This document shows positions 35,938 through 44,694 of a stretch of DNA of 64,000 bases, piece by piece (the stretch's first letter is position 1; every line of letters begins with the position of its first letter). The notes below the pieces were generated by a model. That model was not told where the DNA came from, searched no databases, and saw nothing but the letters and a program-made list of their open reading frames with translations. The position numbers were made by a program, and so were the translations under genes. The stretch is from Streptomyces sp. Q6. Its GTDB lineage: Bacteria; Actinomycetota; Actinomycetes; Streptomycetales; Streptomycetaceae. The DNA is taken from NCBI RefSeq assembly GCF_036967205.1, contig NZ_CP146023.1, positions 1-64,000 of the forward strand, read 5' to 3'.

Positions 35938-37149
35938 TCATCCGGTGTGGTGCAGCGACGGGTTGACCCAGCGTGGCCGGGGCGGGTCGAGGACGCGTTC
36001 GGCGTGGGTGAGTGGTGTCTGGGGGTGCTCCGCGGGGAGTGGATCGTGCGCCAGGCTGAGTGGCCGGTTGTGTTCCTCCAGGGTGCCCACGGTGTCGCGG
36101 ACGAAGGCGGGGGGACCCGCGACGTAGACGTGACGGGCGGCCAGGGAGCGCTCACCGGCCAGATGGTCCTGGAACGCACGCTGGAACCCGCGGACCCGGT
36201 CCGGGTCCCGTGGCCACCACCAGTGGCAGGTCAACTGGTGGTGACGGCTCTCGAGCTGGGCAAGGTGGGACTGGTCGTAGAAGTGGTCACGGCTACGGGC
36301 CACTATGTGCAGGTCAATGGTGCGCGCCGGGAAACGTTGCACCTGCTCGCTGAGGACGGCACGGGCCGGAGCCCACCCCGTGCCTGCCGCGATCAGGGTC
36401 AGCGGTCCCGTGTCCTGCGTGGTCCAGCCGTCCCCGCCAGGCGAGGACAGGGTGAGGGACTGCCCGGTAAAGGTGTGGTCGCACAGCAGCGCGCTCAAAG
36501 CCCCATGGGGAGTGCGGGCGACGTGGAGTTCCACCTCGCCGCGTGTCGCGTCGTCGCCCGGGCGCACCAACGAGTAGGGACGCCACACGCCGCGCAGTTC
36601 CGGGTGGTGGACGGCCGCGTACTGACCGGGCCGGAAGGCGTAGGGCTGGTCGGGCACCGTCTGCAGGACCACCGTGTGCCCGGTGCGGTCCAGGCGGCGG
36701 GAGACGACGGTTGCCTCCCAGCTCGCCGGGCGCCGTGCGTCCTTGTCCTGCTGGGCCGCGGCCAGCATGGTGTCCATCGCCATGCCGTACACGTTCGTCC
36801 AGGCCCGTTCGGTGTCCTCGCTCCAGGTCCGGGGAGTGTGCTCGGCGATCGATGCGATCAGGCTCTGTCCGACGCTGAGGTAATCGCGCCGGGCGATGCC
36901 GTACCGGCGGTGGTCACGACCCAGCCGTTGGAGGTAGGACACCGTGGCGGGACGGTCGAGATGCGTGATGACGTGCAGCAGCGCGTTCAGCAGCCGCTCG
37001 TGCTGCTCCCCGAGTTCGGCAGGGAAGAGCCGACGCAGGTCCGGTCTGCTGCCGAACAGGTGCGCATAGAAGTACCGGACCACGTGCACTCCGCGGGCCG
37101 ATGCTCGCTGCAGACTGTCCTGCACTATGGCCACGTCCTGCTCGTCCAC
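35938..37149 (-). CDS. Flavohemoglobin-like protein
   Basis: A 403-residue protein with two parts. The globin domain (residues about 1-135) reads VQDSLQRASARGVHVVRYFY, with the likely proximal His in RLGRDHRRYGI. The reductase part has an FAD motif (RPYSLVRPG, R-x-Y-S) and an NAD-binding motif (LIAAGTGWAPARAVL). Flavohemoglobins oxidise NO to nitrate or act in redox sensing. The GTG start at 37149 follows GGGGAGC. It is the first gene downstream of a CCAATCC-type promoter motif at 37189-37217. Confidence 0.85.
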   Translation of the reverse strand: MDEQDVAIVQDSLQRASARGVHVVRYFYAHLFGSRPDLRRLFPAELGEQHERLLNALLHVITHLDRPATVSYLQRLGRDHRRYGIARRDYLSVGQSLIASIAEHTPRTWSEDTERAWTNVYGMAMDTMLAAAQQDKDARRPASWEATVVSRRLDRTGHTVVLQTVPDQPYAFRPGQYAAVHHPELRGVWRPYSLVRPGDDATRGEVELHVARTPHGALSALLCDHTFTGQSLTLSSPGGDGWTTQDTGPLTLIAAGTGWAPARAVLSEQVQRFPARTIDLHIVARSRDHFYDQSHLAQLESRHHQLTCHWWWPRDPDRVRGFQRAFQDHLAGERSLAARHVYVAGPPAFVRDTVGTLEEHNRPLSLAHDPLPAEHPQTPLTHAERVLDPPRPRWVNPSLHHTG

Positions 37150-37188
37150 TACCGCTCCCCCTCGTCGTGCCTACCGTCCCCTGCCAGG

Positions 37189-37217
37189 AATCCGGGACCC
37201 CAGCCCCGACGGATTGG
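37189..37217 (-). promoter_or_regulatory. SigK-type promoter before flavohemoglobin
   Basis: On the minus strand CCAATCC, 15 nt, CCGGATT. The expected transcription start is about 33 nt before the GTG. Confidence 0.75.
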
Positions 37218-37268
37218 TCTACTCCACAAGGAAATCTGCGGGGGCGTCGCTGGAGTTCGGGCGCGGGT

Positions 37269-37949
37269 TCAGGACTCGGGGTCGAGGCGGGCGTAGACGA
37301 CGGTGTTGTCGGCGTAGGAGTGACCGCTGTATGTGCCGGCGCAGGTGATCAGTCGCAGTGCGGCGTAGTCGACGTTGCCGTAGACGTCGATGGAGGGGAA
37401 GTCCTTCTTGGCGTACTGCTCGGTGCGGGAGACGGTGAAGCGGGCGGTGGAGCCGTCCTTGCGGTGCACGTACACGTGGTCGCCTGCCTTCAGGCGGGCG
37501 AGCTGGAAGAAGACTGCCTTGGTCTCATTCCACGTGACGTGACCGGCGATGACGGCCGGGCCTCTGGCGCCGGGGGTGGGGCCGGGTGTGTACCAGCCCA
37601 CGCGAGCCGGGTCCTTGGGAGTCTGCATGGCCCGGTGCGCATCCAGAGCCAGGCGTTCCAGCGAAGTGTCGACGCCTATCGCCGGGATGGACAGGCGCGT
37701 CGGCGCCGACGCGGCCATCACTGCAGGACGCTCGTCGTGGTGCGGCGAGCTGCTGTTCCCCGCCGCTGAGGGCGGCGCGGACCGACGAGCAGGTTCCTGC
37801 GCGGGATGGGCAACGGGAGGTGCGGGCTGTTGCCGCAACAGGCCTACGACCAGGGCGGTGGCACCCAGCAGCAGGAGCACGGCGGCCGCCGTGGCCGACA
37901 GCGAGCGCTGTCGGCCACGGCGCAGCCGCCTGAACAGGCGGGAATCCAT
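37269..37949 (-). CDS. Class F-type sortase
   Basis: A 226-residue sortase. It has an N-terminal membrane anchor (LSATAAAVLLLLGATALVVG) and a Pro/Ala linker. The catalytic residues are His in VIAGHVTWN, Cys in LRLITCAGTYSG and Arg in VVYARLD. Sortases join surface proteins to the wall or lipid II. ATG 37949 lies 7 bp after the CHRD gene stop; a GTG at 37985 would overlap it. Its only clear neighbour is the CHRD protein, which lacks an obvious LPxTG signal, so the substrate is uncertain. Confidence 0.85.
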   Translation of the reverse strand: MDSRLFRRLRRGRQRSLSATAAAVLLLLGATALVVGLLRQQPAPPVAHPAQEPARRSAPPSAAGNSSSPHHDERPAVMAASAPTRLSIPAIGVDTSLERLALDAHRAMQTPKDPARVGWYTPGPTPGARGPAVIAGHVTWNETKAVFFQLARLKAGDHVYVHRKDGSTARFTVSRTEQYAKKDFPSIDVYGNVDYAALRLITCAGTYSGHSYADNTVVYARLDPES

Positions 37950-37956
37950 CGCCGTG

Positions 37957-38766
37957 TCAGCGGGCGTTGTCGCCGAGGTGGGCACGGCGTCGGCGTGCCA
38001 CCGTGAGCGCGCCGGCCGCGGCGAGGGCCGCTCCGCCGCCGGCGATCAGGCCCGGTGCTTCGATGCCGGCGGTGCTGCCCGATCCGGTTTCGACACCGCC
38101 CGCCGGCATGGAGCCGACCGCTGCCCCCTGGACCATGCCGCAGTCCGTCGGTGCGGTCGCTTCCTGCGGAAGCTTCGGGTCGAGTTCGCTCTTGCCCTTG
38201 CCGAAGTCGTACTTGTCGTTGTGGTTGGGATCGATGCCGTGCTGGACCACATGCAGGTCCTTGATGTGGTCGGCGACCTCCTGCGACACGGTGATCGTGC
38301 GCTCGTAGGAGAGTTTGCCGCTCTTGTCCGCGACCGGCATCCGGTCGACGGCCAGACCGCTCTTCTTGGACGTGTCGCCCTTGGTGGTCAAGGAGATGTT
38401 GATGTCGCCGTAGACCGGAAGGCCCTCGGCGGTGGTGACGATGCCGTCCTTGTTCTTGTCCGCGGACGCGTCCGGGCAGTGGAAGTCATGGCCGTCGGTG
38501 GAACCGTGGATGTGCTGTGCGTGGGGCTGGCCGGGCACGAGTCCGGACGCTTCGATCTTCACGGTGAGCCGGGTGCCGTCGAGCATGAGCATCGCCGTGC
38601 CCTTGGCGCCGGAGTTGTTCAGCGAGGCCAGGTCGATCTGGTACGTGTCGCCGGAGCCACTTGCCGCGGTGTGGCCGGTGTGCGCGCCGGCGGGAACAGC
38701 GGCCAGGGCGAGAGCCGCGGGAACGGCGGCAAGGGCGGTCAGTCGTGCGGTGTGACGGGCTATCAC
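37957..38766 (-). CDS. Secreted CHRD-domain protein with C-terminal anchor
   Basis: A 269-residue protein. GTG 38766 starts a signal peptide (ARLTALAAVPAALALAAVPA, then GAHTGH). The CHRD-like beta domain (NNSGAKGTAMLMLDGTRLTV, then GQPHAQHIHGSTDGHDFHCP with a His-rich metal-like site) spans about residues 40-200. The C-terminus has a membrane segment (LIAGGGAALAAAGALTVA) and an RRRR stop-transfer tail. Co-transcribed with the sortase. Under the motif at 38838-38867. Confidence 0.8.
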   Translation of the reverse strand: MIARHTARLTALAAVPAALALAAVPAGAHTGHTAASGSGDTYQIDLASLNNSGAKGTAMLMLDGTRLTVKIEASGLVPGQPHAQHIHGSTDGHDFHCPDASADKNKDGIVTTAEGLPVYGDINISLTTKGDTSKKSGLAVDRMPVADKSGKLSYERTITVSQEVADHIKDLHVVQHGIDPNHNDKYDFGKGKSELDPKLPQEATAPTDCGMVQGAAVGSMPAGGVETGSGSTAGIEAPGLIAGGGAALAAAGALTVARRRRAHLGDNAR

Positions 38767-38837
38767 AGCAAGCCTCTTTCCTGTGCCGTTCAGCGATCTG
38801 CCGACGGCTTCGGACTCCACAAGCTTCTGACTCCCCT

Positions 38838-38867
38838 ATTCCGGAGGCCTACCGGGAGGCGGATTGG
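38838..38867 (-). promoter_or_regulatory. SigK-type promoter before CHRD-sortase operon
   Basis: Minus strand: CCAATCC, 16 nt, CCGGAAT. The predicted leader is about 65 nt. Confidence 0.75.
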
Positions 38868-39436
38868 TCGCATCGTGGTCGGTCTGTTGAGCGGCGTGTG
38901 TGTCTGCGGGTTCCTGAGGTGTGTGCGAGATGGCTCTCAAGACGGCTTCCCTCAGCTCCGCGGGCGGCGTCACCGGGCACGGTTCAGGGCTCAAGTGGCA
39001 GGTCGCGAGGCGCATTTCGCCTCGGTCACACGCACGTTGCTTCCTGCTGCCGCGGCAGGCCCGGGCCCTGAACCGGCAACCAGCCGCAGGCTCGGCCCGT
39101 ACCCGCCTCATCAACGACGCGAACAGGATGTGCACTCTCACGGCTGCTCCCCCGGAGTAATCGACCTGGCCGCTGAAGCGGCAGGTATCACCGCTTTCCT
39201 GCGGCGGCCGTTGCCTCGCCTTATCGGGCGGTGTGGTGTGGGTCGGTGTGCCCGCCGGTAATCCGGCGGCCTGTGCCCCACGGCTTGGTCTTCGCACAAG
39301 CCGTCACTCTTTCGCCCCGCACACTGCCCTCCAGATCGTGGAATACCGGCAGCCCGGCGGCGCTGCCACCAGGGACCGCGCCGCTCTGCCTGCTACTGCT
39401 GCCGCAGGCCCCTTCATCCCTCGATGGCGTGAACGA
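38868..39436. other. Gap between divergent promoters
   Basis: About 570 bp separate the divergent CHRD and sulfite-oxidase promoters. No gene with a convincing motif was found. Confidence 0.4.
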
Positions 39437-39465
39437 CCAATCCAGGCGCAGCGCAAGAACGGATT
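39437..39465 (+). promoter_or_regulatory. SigK-type promoter, leaderless, before sulfite-oxidase-like gene
   Basis: CCAATCC, 15 nt, ACGGATT. The -10-like box ends 7 bp before the ATG at 39473, so the predicted transcript begins at or next to the start codon. This agrees with the lack of a ribosome-binding site. Confidence 0.8.
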
Positions 39466-39472
39466 CCCGCAC

Positions 39473-41146
39473 ATGGACGACGACTCGACCCCCACGCATC
39501 TGCGCGGCATCAAACGCCTGTCTCTGGGCGCACTGAGCGGACTGCTCGCCGGTTATGCGGCGATCGCGGTCGCCGAGCTGGTCTCCGCGGCGGTGCGGCC
39601 CGAATCGGGTCCGGTCATCGCGGTTGGCGGGGCGGCGATCGACCGCACCCCGCCGGCGGTCAAGGACTGGGCGATCCGGCAGTTCGGCACGAACGACAAG
39701 CTGGTGCTGCAACTGGGCATTCTGGCCGTGCTGACCGTGCTCGCCCTCGTGCTGGGGGCGCTCGCCGCACGATGGCGGCTGATCGGTTCCCTCGGTGTCC
39801 TCGCGTTCGGCGTCGTCGGTGCCCTGGCCGCCACCAGCAGGCCCGACTCCACCAGCATCACCGACGCGCTGCCCTCCGCCGTCGGCGCCATCGCCGGCGC
39901 CTGCCTGCTCTACTACTTGACCGGCCGCCTTGGACGCACGGCGAACGTCGCCGGCCGGGCCACCGTCCCTCCAGGCTCGGTTTCGGAAGACTCCGCGGCG
40001 CAGGCACTGGATGACACAGCCCCCGTACATGACGCTGACGGCTCAGGCGGGTCGGGGTGGGACCGGCGCGGGTTCATCCTGGCCGCGACCGCCGCGGCCG
40101 CGGCTTCCACCGGTGCCGGGCTCGCGGGCCGGGCGCTGAACGGGTCCCAGGGCCAGAACGCCGTCGCCTCCCGGAAGGACGTCGTGATCCCCGCCCCGGC
40201 GTCGAAGGCGGCCCCGGTGCCGCGCGGCGCGGCCCTGCGGATCAAGGACATCAGCCCGTTCATGACGCCCAACGGTGACTTCTACCGCGTCGACACCGCA
40301 CTGGTCGTCCCGAAGGTCGACGCCACCAGCTGGAAGCTGCGTATCCACGGCAAGGGCGTCGAGCGCGAACTGACCGTCTCCTTCGCCGACTTGCTGAAGA
40401 TGCCGCTCATCGAACGCAACATCACCCTCACCTGCGTCTCCAACGAGGTCGGCGGCCCCTACGTCGGCAACGCCCGCTGGATCGGCGTCCGCCTGACCGA
40501 CCTCCTCAAGCAGTGCGGGGTGAAACCGCCGTCGAAGGGCGGGCCCGCGGACCAGCTGGTGGCGCGGTCGGTGGACGGGATGACCATCGGCAGCCCGGTC
40601 GAGGACGTGATGGACGGCCGCGACGCGATGCTCGCCCTCGGCATGAACGGCCAGCCGCTGCCCTTCGAGCACGGTTTCCCCGTACGCATGATCGTGCCCG
40701 GGTTGTACGGCTACGTGTCGGCCTGCAAATGGATCCAGGACATCGAGCTGACCACGTTCGACGCCTACGACTCGTACTGGGTCAAGCGGGACTGGGCACA
40801 GAAGGCGCCCATCAAGACCGAGTCCCGCATCGACACCCCCAAGCCCTTCGCCCGCCCGAAAGCCGGCACCGTGATGGTCGCCGGAGTTGCCTGGGCGCAG
40901 CACCGCGGCATCGACAAGGTCGAGATCCGCGTCGACGACGGGCCCTGGGAAGAAGCACGCCTCGCCACCGAGGACACCCGCGACACCTGGCGCCAGTGGT
41001 CCTACCCCTGGGACGCCACCAAGGGCGGCCACACCCTGACCGTCCGGGCCACCGACCGCACCGGCGAGACCCAGACCGAGCAGCGCACCCCCACCATCCC
41101 CGACGGCGCCTCCGGATGGCACTCCGTCGTCGTCACCGTCGACTGA
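39473..41146 (+). CDS. Membrane-anchored sulfite-oxidase-like molybdoenzyme
   Basis: A 557-residue protein. Four membrane segments at the N-terminus (e.g. LGALSGLLAGYAAIAVAEL, LVLQLGILAVLTVLALVLGA) are followed by an RRGF sequence before a hydrophobic stretch (DRRGFILAATAAAAAS), like a Tat-type signal. The molybdopterin domain has the Mo-ligand Cys in ITLTCVSNEVGG (about residue 321), followed by VGNARWIGVRLTDLL, and a C-terminal Mo-co dimerisation domain (AGTVMVAGVAWAQHRGIDKV). It resembles YedY/SorT-type oxidoreductases; the substrate (sulfite or protein methionine sulfoxide) is not shown by sequence. Confidence 0.85.
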   Translation: MDDDSTPTHLRGIKRLSLGALSGLLAGYAAIAVAELVSAAVRPESGPVIAVGGAAIDRTPPAVKDWAIRQFGTNDKLVLQLGILAVLTVLALVLGALAARWRLIGSLGVLAFGVVGALAATSRPDSTSITDALPSAVGAIAGACLLYYLTGRLGRTANVAGRATVPPGSVSEDSAAQALDDTAPVHDADGSGGSGWDRRGFILAATAAAAASTGAGLAGRALNGSQGQNAVASRKDVVIPAPASKAAPVPRGAALRIKDISPFMTPNGDFYRVDTALVVPKVDATSWKLRIHGKGVERELTVSFADLLKMPLIERNITLTCVSNEVGGPYVGNARWIGVRLTDLLKQCGVKPPSKGGPADQLVARSVDGMTIGSPVEDVMDGRDAMLALGMNGQPLPFEHGFPVRMIVPGLYGYVSACKWIQDIELTTFDAYDSYWVKRDWAQKAPIKTESRIDTPKPFARPKAGTVMVAGVAWAQHRGIDKVEIRVDDGPWEEARLATEDTRDTWRQWSYPWDATKGGHTLTVRATDRTGETQTEQRTPTIPDGASGWHSVVVTVD

Positions 41147-41258
41147 CTCCTGGCCAAAGCGCACTTCGGGCCCTGATTCGAGTAGAAGGGGAACGCTGTG
41201 CGTTACTGGTGACTTTGACCTGCTCTGCCGCTGCCCAGCGGTGTTCGGAAGGCGGCAC

Positions 41259-41843
41259 ATGACACACCCCAGGCCGATCAGGCCCGGCCCAACCCGTGGA
41301 CCTGATCTGCAGGAACAGCTCGCCCTCGTCGCGCAGGGGGATCGCGATGCGTTCTCCGTCATCTATGACGCGGTGGCTGCGCCCGTGTTCGGCGTCGTGT
41401 GCAAACTGCTGCGCGATCATGCCCAGTCCGAGGAAGTCGCCCAGGAAGTCCTCGTCGAGGTCTGGCGTACCGCGGCGCGCTACCGGGCGGATCGGGGCAC
41501 GGTCCTGAACTGGGTGCTCACCTTGGCGCACCGCCGCACTGTCGACCGGATCCGCTCGGTGGAGGCGGCTGCCGCGCGCGACCACCGCGTCGCGCTGCTC
41601 GATCAGGTCCCGGAGTTCGACGAGGTGAGTGAACAGGTGGAGGGGCGGTTGGAGCGGGAACAGCTGCGGCGCTGCCTGCGTTCCCTGAGTGTGATCCAGC
41701 GTCAGTCGGTGACGTTGGCGTACTACCAGGGCCTCACGTACAAGGAGGTCGCCGAGACACTGTCCGCGCCGTTGGGCACCGTCAAGACCCGGCTGCGTGA
41801 CGGTCTCATCCGGCTTCGCGACTGCTTGGGGGTGACCGTATGA
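41259..41843 (+). CDS. sigK: ECF sigma factor, SigK (ECF19) type
   Basis: A 194-residue ECF sigma factor. Region 2 (LALVAQGDRDAFSVIYDAVA, then AQSEEVAQEVLVEVWRTAAR) and region 4 (LRSLSVIQRQSVTLAYYQGL, then TYKEVAETLSAPLGTVKTRL) are both complete. ATG 41259 follows GGAAGGCGGC. It overlaps the RskA-type gene by 4 bp. It lies 112 bp after the molybdoenzyme gene in the same direction, and no own copy of the promoter motif was seen, so read-through from 39437 is plausible. It probably drives the motif-bearing genes around it. Confidence 0.9.
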   Translation: MTHPRPIRPGPTRGPDLQEQLALVAQGDRDAFSVIYDAVAAPVFGVVCKLLRDHAQSEEVAQEVLVEVWRTAARYRADRGTVLNWVLTLAHRRTVDRIRSVEAAAARDHRVALLDQVPEFDEVSEQVEGRLEREQLRRCLRSLSVIQRQSVTLAYYQGLTYKEVAETLSAPLGTVKTRLRDGLIRLRDCLGVTV

Positions 41844-42589
41844 CCGCCCCGACCGACCTGCACACGCTGACGGGCGCCTACGCGCTGGATGCCCTCGACG
41901 AGGACGAGCGCGTCGCGTTCGAGCAGCACCTTGCCAAGTGCGAGGACTGCGCCCAGGAGGTACGTGAGCTGACGGCGACCGCTGGACGGCTGGCCCTCGC
42001 GGCCACGATGCCGGCACCGCCCCGCCTCAAGGCCCAGGTGCTGGAGCAGATCGCCGGTGTGCGCCAGGAGCGCCCTCATTCTGCGGTGACGGCCTTGTCG
42101 CGCACAGCGCGTCGCGGGCACGCCATGCGCTGGGCGCTCGCCGCCTGTGTCGCCGCTGCTGCCGCTCTCGGCGGCACGACGCTGTGGCAGCACCAGCAGG
42201 CCGACGAAGCCCGTCAACAGGCCGAGGCCGCGCAGCGCCAGGCCGACCAGATCAATGAGGTGCTCGCCGCCCCGGACGCCACAGTGACCTCGACCGCCGT
42301 CGGCGGCGGGGCGCGCGGCTCCGTGGTCGTCTCGCACGACAGCGACAAGGCCGTCTTCATCGCCTCCGGCATGGCGAAGCCGCCGGAGGGCAAGGTGTAC
42401 CAACTGTGGTTCACCGACGGCGATCAGATGCGCCCGGCCGGCCTGATGAACCCATCCCGGGCGAGCCAGAGCGTCCTGATGACGGGCGCCGTCGACAAGG
42501 CGTCCGGCGTGGGCGTCACCCTCGAACCGGACGGCGGATCAAAGCAGCCCACCACCCAGCCGGTGGCCCTGCTGCAGCTTCCCGCCTGA
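41840..42589 (+). CDS. rskA: RskA-type anti-sigma factor
   Basis: A 249-residue protein. The zinc-binding anti-sigma motif is HLAKCEDCAQEV (His-x3-Cys-x2-Cys, residues about 31-38). A membrane segment (MRWALAACVAAAAALGGTTL, about 95-114) follows, then the extracytoplasmic RskA domain (VFIASGMAKPPEGKVYQLWF). It holds the sigma factor until a signal from outside triggers release, usually by regulated proteolysis. The start overlaps sigK (ATGA). Confidence 0.9.
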   Translation: MTAPTDLHTLTGAYALDALDEDERVAFEQHLAKCEDCAQEVRELTATAGRLALAATMPAPPRLKAQVLEQIAGVRQERPHSAVTALSRTARRGHAMRWALAACVAAAAALGGTTLWQHQQADEARQQAEAAQRQADQINEVLAAPDATVTSTAVGGGARGSVVVSHDSDKAVFIASGMAKPPEGKVYQLWFTDGDQMRPAGLMNPSRASQSVLMTGAVDKASGVGVTLEPDGGSKQPTTQPVALLQLPA

Positions 42590-42614
42590 TCGACCCCGCC
42601 CTTCCTGGGCATGA

Positions 42615-42645
42615 TCAAGGGGTGCACCATCGGTGCACCCCTTGA
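42615..42645. terminator. Bidirectional terminator
   Basis: TCAAGGGGTGCACC (42615-42628), ATC loop, and its exact complement (42632-42645): a 14-bp stem between the convergent rskA and fasciclin genes. Confidence 0.8.
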
Positions 42646-42686
42646 CTCCCCTTTTCCCTCCGACTGCGCGCCGTTCGGTCGTACAG

Positions 42687-43268
42687 TCAGCTCTTGGGCA
42701 TCAGGACGGTGTCGATGATGTGGACGGTGGCGTTCGAGGTCTGCACATTGCCGCAGACGATGTTCGCGGTGTCGTTGACCTTGTACTTCTCGCCCGATCC
42801 GGACGTGGTGAGCATGCCGCCCTCCAGCGTCTTGAAGCTGCCGTCAGCCAGCTTGTCCTGCGTGGCCTTCTCCCCGACCACGTGGTAGGTCAGGATCTTG
42901 GTCAGCTGGGCCTTGTCGTTGAGGACCTTGTCCAGATCCGCCTTCGGGATCTTCGCGAACGCCTCATTGGTCGGCGCGAACACCGTGATGTCCTTCGCGT
43001 TGTTCAGCGTGTCCACCAGACCGGCCTTCTTCACCGCCGCCACCAGCGTCGACAGGTCCGGGTTGTGCGAGGCGGCCGTCGCCACCGGGTCCTTGGCCAT
43101 GCCGTCGAAGGAACCCGCACCGTCCTTGGGCACGGAGGAACAGGCCGGCCCGAACGGGCCCGTCATGTCGTCGGCCGACGCCGCCGGGGCCAGCGCCGCC
43201 AGCGAGAACGGCAGCGCGAGCGCCGCCCCTCCGACCAGGATCCGGGTGCTTACGCGATGAGCGGTCAT
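42687..43268 (-). CDS. Secreted fasciclin-domain protein
   Basis: A 193-residue protein with a signal peptide (LVGGAALALPFSLAALAPAA) and one fasciclin (FAS1) domain: NPDLSTLVAAVKKAGLVDTL, ITVFAPTNEAFAKIPKADLD and ILTYHVVGEKATQDKLADGS. It is homologous to MPT70/MPT83 of mycobacteria. ATG 43268 follows AAAGGAG. Its promoter motif is at 43383-43411. It shares a long identical core with the fasciclin lipoprotein at 44695, so the two are recent paralogues. Confidence 0.9.
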   Translation of the reverse strand: MTAHRVSTRILVGGAALALPFSLAALAPAASADDMTGPFGPACSSVPKDGAGSFDGMAKDPVATAASHNPDLSTLVAAVKKAGLVDTLNNAKDITVFAPTNEAFAKIPKADLDKVLNDKAQLTKILTYHVVGEKATQDKLADGSFKTLEGGMLTTSGSGEKYKVNDTANIVCGNVQTSNATVHIIDTVLMPKS

Positions 43269-43382
43269 GATCAACACTCCTTTGCGGCGGGCGAGCGGGC
43301 TCGCCGGGCCCCCGAGCAGCCCGGGGCCGGTGAGAGCGCGGGCTACCGGGGGTCGGCGCGTCATTCGCGCCCTCACATCGAG

Positions 43383-43411
43383 AATTCGTCACCACGCAAG
43401 GGGCGGATTGC
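43383..43411 (-). promoter_or_regulatory. SigK-type promoter before fasciclin gene
   Basis: Minus strand: GCAATCC, 15 nt, ACGAATT. It is weaker than the consensus but in the same arrangement. Confidence 0.6.
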
Positions 43412-43438
43412 CCCGATTTGAGAATTTCGAGGATTTCG

Positions 43439-43468
43439 GCAATCCAGGGCGGGTGCTGGTGCCGGATT
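43439..43468 (+). promoter_or_regulatory. SigK-type promoter before SH3/DUF4383 genes
   Basis: GCAATCC, 16 nt, CCGGATT, about 95 bp before the SH3-protein ATG. It is divergent from the fasciclin promoter 30 bp away. Confidence 0.7.
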
Positions 43469-43563
43469 CCCGGTGGAGGGCGCACCCGATGGTGCGGCGC
43501 CATTTCACACTCGGACCCGCGGGCGCACGGGACGGGAGGGGAGATCCGAGGAGGAGTCTGGCC

Positions 43564-44016
43564 ATGAACCGATCGAAGATCCGCACCCGGGCCTGCGCCG
43601 CCGCCCTGACAGGGGCCTTCGCCCTGACCGGCCTCGCCGCCAGCGGCAGCGCCCACGCCTCCGGCTGGGACCCGGACGACTGGGGGCCCGGCAGCTCCTG
43701 GTCGGAGTCTTGGACCTGGTCGGGGTCCTGGACGGTATCCGCGGCCGGGGCCTGGTCCTGGTCCGGAAACGGGCATGCCGACCATATCGCTCCGGCCGTC
43801 GTGACGGCACGGACCGAGGTCTACGTCCGTGACGCGCCGACCGTGCACGCGAAGGCGACCGCCACGCTGCCCGCGGGTTCCCATATCCGGCTGTTCTGCC
43901 AGACCGACGGTGGCCACGCGGACGGAACGTCCACCTGGTACTTCGACAACGACGCCCACGGCTGGATCAGCGCCGCCCATGTCCGGCCCACCGGCTGGCA
44001 GCCGCCCAGTTGCTGA
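43564..44016 (+). CDS. Secreted SH3-like protein with Trp/Ser/Gly-rich linker
   Basis: A 150-residue protein with a signal peptide (ALTGAFALTGLAASGSAHAS). A linker full of Trp-Ser repeats follows (SWSESWTWSGSWTVSAAGAW). The C-terminal SH3-like domain reads RTEVYVRDAPTVHAKATATL, then WYFDNDAHGWISAAHV. It is cell-surface exposed; the domain probably binds cell-wall material. ATG 43564 follows GAGGAG. The DUF4383 gene is 42 bp downstream. Confidence 0.8.
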   Translation: MNRSKIRTRACAAALTGAFALTGLAASGSAHASGWDPDDWGPGSSWSESWTWSGSWTVSAAGAWSWSGNGHADHIAPAVVTARTEVYVRDAPTVHAKATATLPAGSHIRLFCQTDGGHADGTSTWYFDNDAHGWISAAHVRPTGWQPPSC

Positions 44017-44058
44017 CAGCTGCCCGTATCCGCCAGGAGGGGCAAGGAGGTTCTCGCC

Positions 44059-44559
44059 ATGACCACACTGCACGCCGGCCCCCACGCCCGACCGCGGGTG
44101 AAGCTCGACGATCACCTGCCGGTCGACCACCGCCTGAGCCGGGTCTACCGGCTCAGCGCCGGAACCATGGGCCTGTTCCTCGTGACGTTCGGCGTCCTGG
44201 GGCTCATCCGCCGGATCGGCTTCTTCGACACCGGCACCAACACCGCCCTCGGCCTCAACACCAACGGGGCCCTGAGTGTCCTTTCCCTGGTGGTCGGCGG
44301 CGTGCTCCTGGCGGCCGCCGTCCGCGGCGGCAACGCCGCGTCCACCGTCAACATGGTGCTCGGGATCGGCTTCCTGCTGGCCGGATTGGCGTTCCTGTTC
44401 GCGCTGGACAGCCGGTTCAACTTTCTCAACTTCCGCATGCAGAACGTCCTGTTCAGCTTCGCCGTCGGACTGCTGCTGATGACCGGCGGCATGTACGGAA
44501 GAGTCAGCGGGGGCCTCCCTCACGACAACCCGTACTGGCTCTCCCGGCACCCGGGCTGA
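44059..44559 (+). CDS. DUF4383 membrane protein
   Basis: A 166-residue protein with four hydrophobic segments (e.g. AGTMGLFLVTFGVLGLIRRI and SVLSLVVGGVLLAAAVRGGN) and the DUF4383-type sequence ASTVNMVLGIGFLLAGLAFL. No function is known for the family. It probably belongs to the SH3-protein operon and so to the same regulon. Confidence 0.85.
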   Translation: MTTLHAGPHARPRVKLDDHLPVDHRLSRVYRLSAGTMGLFLVTFGVLGLIRRIGFFDTGTNTALGLNTNGALSVLSLVVGGVLLAAAVRGGNAASTVNMVLGIGFLLAGLAFLFALDSRFNFLNFRMQNVLFSFAVGLLLMTGGMYGRVSGGLPHDNPYWLSRHPG

Positions 44560-44613
44560 CCAGGGCGTACGGGGGCTCTCCTCCCCTTGGGTTTCACTCT
44601 TTCGAGGAACCGA

Positions 44614-44642
44614 CCAATCCGCGGCGGCGACCGCACCGGATT
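44614..44642 (+). promoter_or_regulatory. SigK-type promoter before fasciclin lipoprotein
   Basis: CCAATCC, 15 nt, CCGGATT; a near-perfect match to the set. About 52 bp before the ATG. Confidence 0.8.
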
Positions 44643-44694
44643 CCCGGCGATGGAGGCGGATGGCCTTCACAGTTCTGATCGTTGAGGGATTTTC

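Noticed and set aside
35737-37296. A 519-residue plus-strand frame over the flavohemoglobin gene
   Set aside because: Antisense to a clear globin/FAD/NAD protein; low-complexity composition.
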